Source: Pelargonium nanum
Taxonomy: Eukaryota > Streptophyta > Magnoliopsida > Geraniales > Geraniaceae
NCBI GenBank assembly: GCA_036897485.1
Contig: JAYMTF010000025.1
Coordinates: 1 to 64,000 of the forward strand
Length of the DNA stretch: 64,000 bases
Direction of reading: 5' to 3'
This document shows positions 21,952-31,942 of this stretch, one piece after another. A program made the position numbers and the translations under genes. Below the pieces are notes generated by a model that had not been told where the DNA came from, ran no database searches, and saw nothing but the letters and a program-made list of their open reading frames with translations. Positions within the stretch are counted from its first letter, which is position 1, and each line of letters opens with the position of its first letter.

Positions 21952-24039
21952 ATGATCAATTTCACATCTCACCTTCAGTTAGAAGTGATAAAGATTATGG
22001 CACTCTGTGATGAAATGACCTCTTGTGTTTCTAATCCAACTCCACCGGCTAAAATTGTTAATTCTGAGGAATGTGTTGTCAGTGAAGGCGCTTCGGAGAA
22101 AATGCATAAGGGACAGAGCCCTGATGTCAAGATAGAGGGATTGCAATCTAATAAGGAAGCAAGCGCGTCATCTATCATACTACATGAGACATCACAAGGG
22201 CCTGATACTGCAGAAATTGCATTGCAAACAGAGCAAGGACATATTTCGTCTGTCAAACCTGAAAAAGTGTCACAAACCTCATATACTGGTGACCTTGCTT
22301 TGGTGACAACCCCTACAACACCTCAGAAGGCATTTCTAACACCTGATAGTGGTCTCCACACCTTGCGATCTGGTTTGGAAGGTAGCATTCCATCTGTAGT
22401 ACGTGCATCAGACGATGGATATAACTGGAGGAAATATGGGCAGAAAAATGTTAAGGGAAATGAATATATACGTAGCTATTACAAATGTACTTATCCAAAT
22501 TGCCAAGTCAAAAGGCAAGTGGAACGCTCACATGATGGGCAGATCACAGATACTATTTACTTTGGTCAGCATGATCATCCTAAGCCCCAAGCTAACCTCC
22601 CTCTAGCTGTTGGCTTTGTTGTGTCCATTGTAGAAGATCGATCAGCTGAGCCACCTGCAACCAGTGCGGATGGTAAGGAAGCAACGCTTGTTAATTTTTT
22701 AGTGTTTTACTTTTACCTAACTATATTGTTGGTGAAATAAATGCTTGACTTAGCTTCTCTTGTTTTGTTTTACCTCTTATTGAAGATAAACCATGCAATG
22801 CGCTCAGCAAGACTCCTAGTAAGGTGGAGCATCCACCTGTTGCAGCAAGTGATGGTGTGAAAAATGTACTTGTTCAATCAAATAGGAGAAGAGATGAGGC
22901 TGAAAATAATGATTTTCCAGAATCCAAGCGACAGTATGTCAATGAAATTAGCTGTTTTGATCCTCTTTTTTTTGGTACTTAAATATTTGTGTTTATCTTT
23001 GTTTAACTTATGAAACTTCGTGAACAGAAAGAAAGATATTCCTGATGCAAATTCAGTGGATAAGTCAACCGGTGAGCAGCGCCTTGTTGTTAAGACATTG
23101 AGTGAGGTTGACATTGTGAATGATGGATACCGCTGGCGTAAATATGGGCAGAAACTAGTGAAGGGGAATCCTAATCCGAGGTGTGTGGAAGCATCTGTAC
23201 TTGATGGTTACAAGATGCTGCTCACTGCACTATTCGAACATGCCTCCTCGTACTTTGTTAAGTCCTCGTTATGTATCTTTAAAATTCGGTTTACCTTGTG
23301 CAGGAGTTACTACAGGTGTTCAAGTCCCGGATGCCCTGTGAAGAAACATGTCGAGAGGGCATCTCATGATCCAAAGATGATTATTGCCACATATGAGGGA
23401 CAACATGACCATGACATGCCTCCTGGAAGGACTGTCATCCATAACACTGGGGGACAAAACAACCAGACAATTGCTCAGGGCGGGGAGTCTGGCACTAAAT
23501 CAAAAGAAAATGATGCAATCTCCCTCGATATGGTTGTTCATACAAGTTCAGATCCCCATAGCACGCCTCCTGGGAGGACTGTTCCTGATGACACAGTTGG
23601 AGAAAACAACCAGATGACCATCGAGGCTGGTGAGTCAGGCACTAAACCAAGAGAAAATGATACTGTATGCCTCGATATGGTTGTCCAGACAAGTTCAGCT
23701 CCTGTGAGCAGGTCGGATGAGCTATCACATGAAGAGTCTGGAACCAAACCTCAAGTACGTGATGCTGTTAGTTCTAATGCGGCTGTCCAATCTGGTTTAT
23801 GCACTGAAAGTCGATCAAATGAGGTAAAGAATATTAAGTCAGGTGGCGAATCAGGAGAAAATGGTATCATTAGTCTTGATACATTGGACAGATCAACCGG
23901 ACAACTGAATGGTCAGACAATAACTAAATCAGAGGATGGCAATGATGTCGGCACTGAGATGGGTTTGGATGTAAGTCGGGTTCCTGCAACTATGTCAAAG
24001 GAGCAACAAATGCCTAATGCAGAGGCTGTCCATAGTTAA
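21952..24039 (+). CDS. WRKY1: Group I WRKY transcription factor, WRKY1/ZAP1-like
   Basis: Exons 21952-22672, 22786-22933, 23028-23180 and 23304-24039 give 585 residues (570 from the second in-frame ATG at 21997). The N-terminal WRKY domain has [19 protein letters not shown], then the zinc finger CTYPNC...HDH. The C-terminal domain has [20 protein letters not shown], then CSSPGC...HDH; it is split after the Arg codon by the conserved WRKY intron. A basic KRQKKD patch between the domains is a likely nuclear localisation signal. Two domains define group I, and DIVNDGYRW and HDHDMPPGR fit the WRKY1/ZAP1 branch; from memory this is Arabidopsis At2g04880. The protein binds TTGAC W-boxes, mainly through the C-terminal domain. 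The acidic, Ser-rich tail carries a 49-residue tandem duplication beginning at PPGRTV. The 123-base intron in the second domain is in frame and stop-free. Confidence 0.95.
23419..23709 (+). repeat. Tandem 49-codon duplication in the WRKY tail
   Basis: Copy 1 (23419-23565, 49 codons) and copy 2 (23566-23709, 48 codons) both start CCTCCTGG[A/G]AGGACTGT. They share PPGRTV, NNQ, ESGTK, END, LDMVV and TSS, with about 30 of 48 residues identical. A third, much weaker echo (ESGTKP) follows. Copy 1 starts inside the end of the second WRKY domain. Confidence 0.85.
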
Positions 24040-27000
24040 ATCAGTGTTGACTGAGATGGTTCCAGCTAGAGCCTGGATGGTTAGGGATTGTTCTTTTAGT
24101 CCTTTATCATTTCTCTTCTTTCTTCCTCCTCAACTCTCTATTTAGTGACTGGAGCCCAGTAATGCATTACAGGAAATTAGGTATCGATCAGGTGTGTACA
24201 ATTGTTAAATAAAATTAAAGATGTAGATTTTCTCTAATTATCAGAATATTATATGGTTGTTTATATGGCAGTCTCTACTCTTTCTCATAGCAATTTGGTC
24301 ATTTTAACAAATTATGTGCCCTTCCTCTTACTTATTTTACATAAATCTCGACTTCCAGCTATCGTTAGTTACCGAACATATAACTCAACTTTCAGCTCAG
24401 CTTCCCTCTCGACGGGCTTTTCTCTTTTCTTTTGGTCTGGGCCTACTCGGGCCCAACAAACCATAAGCATCTCAATTAGCTTGCGCATGGTACGCCGAGA
24501 ATAATAAACAAAAAAGAGTGGAGCCTGAGAAAAAGAAACACAAATTGAAGCAAAAAAGATTCAACGCTGCATGGTCCCGCATGCATGGAGAAGAGCAACA
24601 TGCAAGATGACACGTGTGACTTTTGGGAAGATGCATGAGGACAAAATCCTAAGACACGGTCGGCCGAAGGACAAGGATGTTTGTTGGGAAAGTCAAGCTT
24701 CCATAATCATGGTTTCTATACTGGTGTTGGTGTTGGTGTTGGTGTTGGTGTTGGTGTTCTCTCATGGAAATTTGTAAAACCTCAATCTCTCATTGTTGAT
24801 GCCATGCGCATATCCATAGCTATCTCCACCTCTCTTCTTTTCTTTTGTTTTGGAGGCGGCTCAATGAGTAACCACAATGTCATGTCTTTTTCTTGTTCCA
24901 GCTTTTGTCATGTTATAGTGCAACACTATTAGGTTGTGGAAGGCATGTTAGGTTTCAATATATTATATTGTAATATCATGGTGTTTCATAAAATTCAAAA
25001 TTTTAAGTATTTACACAACGACATATAAAACATAAAATATGAAATTAACATATGTTTGATCGAAGAGAAGCCTTTCAGCCAGTGCAATATTTACCATAAA
25101 ATAGAGTCGAGTCTATTGAACACACTTATGTACATATGTGGGAAGCATGTTTTGGCTGGACATATTTTTGAGACTTGAAGCTTAATTGTAGCTTTGAGTT
25201 TGATTGGAATCAATTAATGCATGCATTTGGCACAATATACTGTTGTGAGCCTCAAATTGTAGTAATTAGCTTCATGTCATAATTAGTCTAGGACCCCTTT
25301 GCTTCCCTGAAATTGATCGCCACTCAAACAATAAAGTTACATAAAATTCGATATCATTAATTATAATTAGGGTAAGTGTCACACCTCACATCCCAATAAT
25401 TTGGTTTTGAGAGTGCGATAGAAAGTAAAATACACTCGTGCATAAAATGCACTCATGGTTATTGCTATTTGTTTGGGCAAGTGTTTCTCTAAAGATAAAA
25501 GGAGAAAATGTCAAAATTATAGATTTGAGACTTTGGGTTAATTATCCCATCTAAAATGTATTTTAATATAGGATCTCTAAAAGTATGGCACATCATATCA
25601 CCTATAATCTGTATTTTCAAATGGCAAATTTTATAAAATACTAGATTAATAGTTGAAGTGAATCCATGCATTCAAGGTCATTGTGAACATTATGTTGATA
25701 AATGTTGAGATTTCTTAGGTGATTAGAACATTTCCTATGTCCTTCTCCTTTCTCGTAGTATCATCGATAGGTGCGAGTTTCGTTTGTTACGCTTGTTGTC
25801 AAAAGAAATTATCTTGTAATTTTATCCAAAATAAATATTTATTTTCTTTTAAAAAAATTAGTTATAATATGAATTAACAATAACCTATTTATAGTAAGTT
25901 AATTTGTATCTCTCGAACTACTTGAATATGTTATATTGAATAAAAGTATAATTGCACACTAGTTTAAAATTGATAAAGTAAAAAAATTTAAAGTAAAAAT
26001 TGTTTAAATTGAGAATAGCCAAACAGTCAAACCTTGAGAACAAATAGTTGTGAAATTGGGAATATTGCTGGTAGGTGGTCACAAGTTGTGACTCACAACT
26101 CACAACTCAACTAGAAACCATAAGCCATGTACATGTGTCAAACAGAAGATGAACCAGCAAATGATCTTTCATGGTGTTGTGATTTGAACAGGCACAGCAG
26201 CTAGCTATAGCTCCAAAGCCACTTTTTGAACTTAATTGAAGCTACATAGAAAAAGGATGATAGTGAGTAATAGTATTGGAGATGATGAAGGTTAGAGATA
26301 GCTCTCACTTTAGAGGGGACAAACAACAGACAACACTCCCTTTTCCTTTTATTCAAATATAATTATCTTGCAACACTTAATTTTATTCCATTGAAACATT
26401 CTCAAGGGAATCACAATCACTTTAATGCTAATTACATTATCAGCTTAGGGCATGTTTCATTGTTCTACTTATCACTTCCAGAAGCCTCACATATTCATAA
26501 ATCATAGAGGTGTATTTGCAGTATAAAATAAAAAGTAATATACCAAGGAACTTAATGATAATCTTTTTCTTGGTTAGTATTTATATATGATGTGCATAAT
26601 TGATTTCCAAAATATTTTTTTTATGGTTAATTATGTTTGATAGTGTTGCTTAGTGCACCGCTGTGCAAATACCATGAGATTGCTCGGCTACCCAATTCTA
26701 TGTTTGAGTCGTAATTATGGATGTTATGCATTATAATGAATTGAAGCTTATTTCAAAAGAAAAAAAAAACATTACTCACTAACTTCTAAGCAAGTATACT
26801 AGCTATTCTATAATTTTCATATTTTTTTATATAAAAGTATTGGATTGCATGTGTATTTTATTTTATTATATATCATGTCGCAATATAAAGCACATAATAT
26901 ATACGTATTTTGTATATTGATTCACAGTATTTTTTTGTATCCATTGTAACCCGACAAAAACAATCCTGTAAGAACCCAATCAATACTCTTAAATTTGAGA

Positions 27001-27757
27001 AAATTCAAAGGAAGTGCCTTTTTTCCAATATTGATGGATCATGACTCAACTGATCAAACAAGTTGGAGAAAAGCCCCAAAAATGTCAAAATATAAATAGT
27101 ATTCTGTTTATATTTTATAATGAATGGCACACTGCGGATGGTACTAATAATTTTTATAATATGAATGTTTATTAATTATGAAACTTAATCCAAAGGGTTA
27201 GCTGTAGTGTAAGACACTACTTCCCACGTCATTTTTGCCCCCAGATGCAAAATCAAAATCAGTCATATGGGTCCATCTACATTCTACCCTGGCTCATTTA
27301 CCAAAATAACCCTCTATTGTCAACTAGATTACAACACTACCCTTGTTTGAAAATGTGTCATTAGTTGTTAATCTCTTGGTTCGATTTTTAATTTTCATTC
27401 AATAACTTTTGATTTTCCTTTTCTCTTCTCCGACTTAATGTAAATTATTAATTGAGATATCTTGTATTCTTGATCTCTTGTAAGTGCCATATTTCCAGTT
27501 TATGATTTTTAAGGAGAAATGGTATGCTATTAAATTTGATTTTGGTATAAATGGAAAAGCATTGTTATTAATGTTGTGCAATAATTAGTCTCGCATGACT
27601 TTCATCACAAGGGTATTCTGATAATTTCATCGCATTCATATTAATAGAACATCTGAATATCTGAATGGCAATGATGTAATTTACCATAATATTCAGGGCT
27701 TTTGCTAACTCAGCATTTTTATATTACAGAGGATGATCTCTTGCACAAACAACATTG
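24040..27757. other. Large AT-rich intergenic region
   Basis: Contains the WRKY 3' UTR (to about 24240), a G-box (ACACGTGT, 24610-24617), a GGTGTT hexamer repeat (24723-24758) and long AT-rich stretches. No gene, RNA gene or intact transposon was recognised. Some small frames (24571-24932) run through the hexamer repeat only. Confidence 0.5.
24723..24758 (+). repeat. (GGTGTT)6 microsatellite
   Basis: Six perfect copies of GGTGTT; no gene spans it. Confidence 0.95.

Positions 27758-27793
<36 letters not shown>
27758..27793 (+). repeat. (CT)n microsatellite near the GRAS gene start
   Basis: A perfect CT run of about 35 bases. CT/GA tracts are common at plant transcription starts and in 5' leaders, and this one precedes the probable leader of the GRAS gene. 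It may affect its expression. Confidence 0.95.
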
Positions 27794-27795
<2 letters not shown>

Positions 27796-29694
27796 GGTCT
27801 GATGTGAAACAAAGAACCTTAAGATTCCATTAAAATTCTGATGTAAGATTGTTGGTATGTCTCCAGAATTTATTCTGATGCAAACACATTTACTGTTATT
27901 CTTTGTTCCATTAAATTTCTCTGTTCTTCATCTGCAAAATTCAGTTTTCAATGGCAACATTTTTGAGCTCTACTACTGGTTTTCATGGATGATGTGGTAG
28001 TACTGAAAATGGGTCGGCGGTGGGTCACTAAAAGTTTCAAATTTTATGCTCTTTTTTTGTTCTTCTGTTCTATCTTCTCTGTCTCCATTTGATGTGAAAC
28101 TCAAGTGTTGAGTTTTGTCCTGAAATGGGTTTGATTTGCGATATCCTTAACTGTTGTTGTTGTGTTTGGCTGAGATTTGGTGTTCATTTCAGGTCTGAAA
28201 TCATTGGATAAAATTGGGATTACCTGTTCCCTGGAGAGCAGGAGATGATCATTGGTTCGAGAAAAAGTTCGGATTTTTAATTTAGAACACAGTGAGTTTT
28301 CTTTTTTATTTGAGATAAAGTTCGGATTTTTAATTTAGAACACAGTACCATATCATTGCTTATGTGGTAGTGAAATGCTGTTTATATAATAAAAGCATGA
28401 CAAATATATATGAACATGATCTGCTCAGTAGTATAAAATTTCCTATTGATACACCATATGTTGCTGGGGTTACAAAAAGAGAGTCACATGTCCTTCACAT
28501 TGTCCATTGTTAATTGAAATAGGATGAAATTGGAGTTTTTTGTTGTTGTCATAATATCTGTTTCAGTTTTTGAAATTGACTAGGTAGCAACTAATTAGGA
28601 GAATTATATTCTTAGTATCATTTCACATCTCTTTTGGTACATTGCTGGTATTTGAGAAAAAAGAAGGTCAGAGGTCCAGATTGTTTGATTTGGTGCTCCA
28701 TCACTTCTGTAACCACCGGAAGGAGGTGGATGTCTGCTATAATGAAAGGGGAAGCAAATTGAGAATGCTCAAGAGCATATTATTTTCAATGTTAGTAGCA
28801 CAATAGTCAAACTTGACACGATCCACCGGTCTTGTCTTCTTGTCCATGTGTTAGGATAAAAATGTTGATGTTCTAAGGTTCTAAGGTCCCGGACCTAGGT
28901 CCTGCAAGGAAGAACGTGTTGTTAAGTGAAATTGGACCGTCTGTCCAAAAAAACACCTAGGGCGTGAGAATGAGATAAGATTCATGGTGAAACCTAGAAG
29001 AGTTTTGTATTTTTAATTCTTTGATTACTAAAAAGTTCCATAAAGAAAGATCAGTGCAATCTGAGTGGGTTGATTATTTGCTATCATTCTATGTCTGGTT
29101 ATTTTCCCTGTCCCTTTATTGTTTATATGATTAACCCCCTTAGTCGTATTGTACATCAATATATATTTTATTCAGTGTTTATTCTTTTGGCTTTGCATAT
29201 TTGCAAAGATTTTATCAACTCTCTAAATGTACTTGCTACTCCAAAATTGAATTATTTCATTTATTCATATGGGCTCAAGAAACCATTTCCCTTATAGATA
29301 ATTAAAGAAAAGTAGAAGAAGATGAACAGGATTGCTCTTGCCGACTCTCAATACAATATGGATAGTTTGAGTAATGAAACTGTAAATACTGTTCAATGCT
29401 TAAGTTAATATGTTGTCTGATAAGAGTAAAATGTGATCTTCAATTAATTTTCTTAATTTGCATTGATCTGTCACTTTTCCATGCAGATTCTGTCTCTGCT
29501 GTAGGTAATACCTTGTGTAAAAAGATGGTGAAGTAGCAAATTTCAGAGTGACCCTGGCTTGAATTTTCTGTATAGATCCATTTTAGCAAAAAAAAATCCT
29601 GGACATCCTGTTCGGCACCAAACTAACAAAAATACAGTTTGGTTCCAAGAAAATTCCTGGAAGTAAAGATTTTTCAGTTACTAGTCCCAATCTT
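27794..29694 (+). promoter_or_regulatory. Probable long, intron-containing leader of the GRAS gene
   Basis: About 1.9 kb between the CT tract and the ATG holds several good donors (AACACA then GTGAGT at 28291; others) and acceptors (CTGCTGTAG near 29503), but no coding exon. A spliced 5' UTR is likely, as in many PAT1-branch GRAS genes. It includes the duplicated 30-mer listed next. Exact exons unknown. Confidence 0.4.
28264..28346 (+). repeat. Perfect 30-base direct repeat around a splice donor
   Basis: The 30-base segment 28264-28293 recurs unchanged at 28317-28346 (both contain GTTCGGATTTTTAATTTAG and end AACACAGT). Copy 1 is followed by GAGTTTT, making a strong GTGAGT donor; copy 2 is followed by ACCA, a weaker one. 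Confidence 0.9.
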
Positions 29695-31344
29695 ATGCAA
29701 GCAACTCAGCAGCAAAGAACTAGAGACATGTCCAACGGATTGTACCATCAGCAAAGGCCAGAAACTGAGGCCTATTGCTTGCCTCAGTTTCAAACTTTCA
29801 ACCAACAGCTATGCTCCAATGACAGCAACAGACAAGGAACACAGGTCTCTGGTCAGTATTCTCATCAACTGTACTGTACTCTGGAGTCATCCTCAACAAA
29901 TTGCAGACAAACTGTTTATAATTCTCCATCAACCGTCAGCTTCTCACCTAATGGAAGCCCTATGTCACAGCAAGACGCTCAATCGCACCCTCCTTATTTA
30001 CATCATTCTCCGGATAATACTTATGGCTCTTCTATTAGTGGGTCCTGCATAACTGATGATGTTCATGACTTGAAGCACAAGCTGAGAGAACTGGAAACTG
30101 TAATGTTGGGACCTGAATCCGATATACTTGACTGCTACGAGAGTACCTTCCAGGTTGGGACTAATAATTCAGCCCTGTCTGAGATGGACAACTTGAGAAA
30201 AACCATGGAGGCCTTCTCTAGAGGGGACTTGAAAGAGGTACTTATAGCCTGTGCAAAAGCAGTGTCCAATAATGAACTGTTAATGGCACAATGGTTGATG
30301 GGTGAATTGCGGCAGATGGTGTCAGTTTCTGGCGAACCAATCCAGAGGTTAGGAGCATACATGTTAGAAGGTCTTGTTGCACGACTGGCCTCATCGGGGA
30401 GTTCCATCTACAAAGCTCTGAGATGTAAAGAACCCGCCAGTGCTGATCTCCTCTCGTACATGCACATTCTTTATGAGGTTTGCCCATACTTCAAATTTGG
30501 ATACATGTCTGCAAATGGTGCCATTGCAGAAGCAATGAAGGATGAAGATAGAGTGCACATAATTGATTTCCAAATTGCTCAGGGAAGTCAATGGATCAGT
30601 CTCATCCAGGCTTTTGCAGCTAGGCCTGGTGGGCCACCCCATATTCGCATTACTGGTATCGATGATTCCACGTCAGCTTATGCCCGTGGAGGAGGACAAA
30701 ATATTGTTGGCAAGAGGTTATCAAAGCTTGCCAAGTCTTTTAAAGTACCATTCGAATTCCATGCTGCAGCCATGTCTGGTTGTGAGGTTCAGCTAGAAAA
30801 TCTTCGCGTTCGCCCTGGGGAAGCACTAGCTGTGAATTTTGCATTCATGCTACACCACATGCCTGACGAGAGTGTTAGCACTGAGAATCACCGGGATCGA
30901 CTGTTGAGGTTGGTGAAGAGCCTGTCTCCAAAAGTGGTGACTCTAGTTGAACAAGAATCTAACACAAACACTGCAGCATTCTTTCCAAGGTTCTTGGAGA
31001 CATTTAACTATTATAGAGCTATGTTTGAGTCGATTGACGTGACTCTGTCAAGGGAGCATAGGGAGAGGATCAATGTTGAGCAGCACTGCCTGGCACGGGA
31101 TGTTGTCAACATCATAGCATGTGAGGGAGCTGATAGGGTGGAAAGACATGAACTTCTTGGAAAGTGGAGGTCAAGGTTCATAATGGCAGGTTTCAGTCCA
31201 TACCCTCTAAGCTCCTTAGTGAATGCAACCATTAAAACACTGCTAGAGAACTATAGTGAGAAATATAGGCTTCAAGAGAGAGATGGAGCTCTCTATCTTG
31301 GGTGGATGAACAGAGATTTGGTTGCTTCTTGTGCGTGGAAGTGA
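29695..31344 (+). CDS. GRAS transcriptional regulator, PAT1 branch (SCL21/PAT1-like)
   Basis: A single coding exon of 549 residues. The N-terminal 178 residues are Gln/Ser-rich and carry the PAT1-branch words LESSS, YNSPSTVSFSP and HHSPDNTYGSSISGSC. The GRAS domain starts at LKEVLIACAKAV (residue 179). It contains LHRI-type helices, VHIIDFQIAQGSQW (VHIID at 287), ITGIDDSTSAYARGGG, the PFYRE-type segment with VTLVEQESNTNTAAFF, and the SAW end LGWMNRDLVASCAWK. The C-terminal ERDGALYLGWM...SSCAWK pattern is closest to Arabidopsis PAT1 (phytochrome A signalling) and SCL21, while the N-terminus also recalls SCL13, so the exact orthologue is open. It acts as a nuclear or cytoplasmic signalling co-regulator without its own classical DNA-binding domain. 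The preceding WRKY gene matches the Arabidopsis WRKY1-SCL21 pair (At2g04880-At2g04890, from memory). Confidence 0.95.
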   Translation: MQATQQQRTRDMSNGLYHQQRPETEAYCLPQFQTFNQQLCSNDSNRQGTQVSGQYSHQLYCTLESSSTNCRQTVYNSPSTVSFSPNGSPMSQQDAQSHPPYLHHSPDNTYGSSISGSCITDDVHDLKHKLRELETVMLGPESDILDCYESTFQVGTNNSALSEMDNLRKTMEAFSRGDLKEVLIACAKAVSNNELLMAQWLMGELRQMVSVSGEPIQRLGAYMLEGLVARLASSGSSIYKALRCKEPASADLLSYMHILYEVCPYFKFGYMSANGAIAEAMKDEDRVHIIDFQIAQGSQWISLIQAFAARPGGPPHIRITGIDDSTSAYARGGGQNIVGKRLSKLAKSFKVPFEFHAAAMSGCEVQLENLRVRPGEALAVNFAFMLHHMPDESVSTENHRDRLLRLVKSLSPKVVTLVEQESNTNTAAFFPRFLETFNYYRAMFESIDVTLSREHRERINVEQHCLARDVVNIIACEGADRVERHELLGKWRSRFIMAGFSPYPLSSLVNATIKTLLENYSEKYRLQERDGALYLGWMNRDLVASCAWK

Positions 31345-31942
31345 AAGATGAGTAACAAGATGAGATAGAACATGTATTTTCCTTTTCCTAGCAGCTAACC
31401 TTTATGGGTAAGCAGGTTAGCTGCCTTCTGCATTGTACTCTTCTTGATTATATAAAAGTTGGCCATTTTATTTGCATGAAAATTTCAAGTTTGTTGGATG
31501 AGAAATGGTTGTTGGAGTCAATTGCAATACAGATTCACCCATAACAATGACTAAAATGAAACACAAGGTTTGTATAAAATCAAATTTATTAGCATTAGTT
31601 TCAGTGTTGCAGAGACCTCTACACCTAACTTCCTCTCAACACTGCATATTTTTTCTTTGAATATACATTACATTCTTTTTCTACTAACTGACAGGCTCAC
31701 TTGCCTACCTTCTATATCAAACAAAAACAAAAAAGCTAGAGACCTGTCACCTGTATCATATAATTAGCTTCTTCTTATCATTCTTCTTTGCAAATCTACT
31801 CCCCACCCAAGTAACATGGAGATTAAGTTAACTACTGTTGTTTCTGTTCTTCACGAGAAAAAAGTGAAGGCTCTTTCTCGTATCGAATCCTCTCGAGTTG
31901 TCTTAGAATTCACTTCTCTATAATTCCTGTGTCTGATCTGAT
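31345..31942. other. Convergent 3' ends of GRAS and CCCH genes
   Basis: About 600 bases between two stop codons facing each other; both 3' UTRs must end here and may overlap. No gene was seen. Confidence 0.6.

Noticed and set aside
24571-24932. Frames rich in Gly-Val or Leu-Val near the WRKY 3' flank
   Set aside because: They are translations of the (GGTGTT)6 microsatellite.
26640-26770. Weak SINE-like stretch with GTTTGAGTCGT and an A-rich end
   Set aside because: The B-box match is poor, the A box is missing and no target-site duplication is seen.
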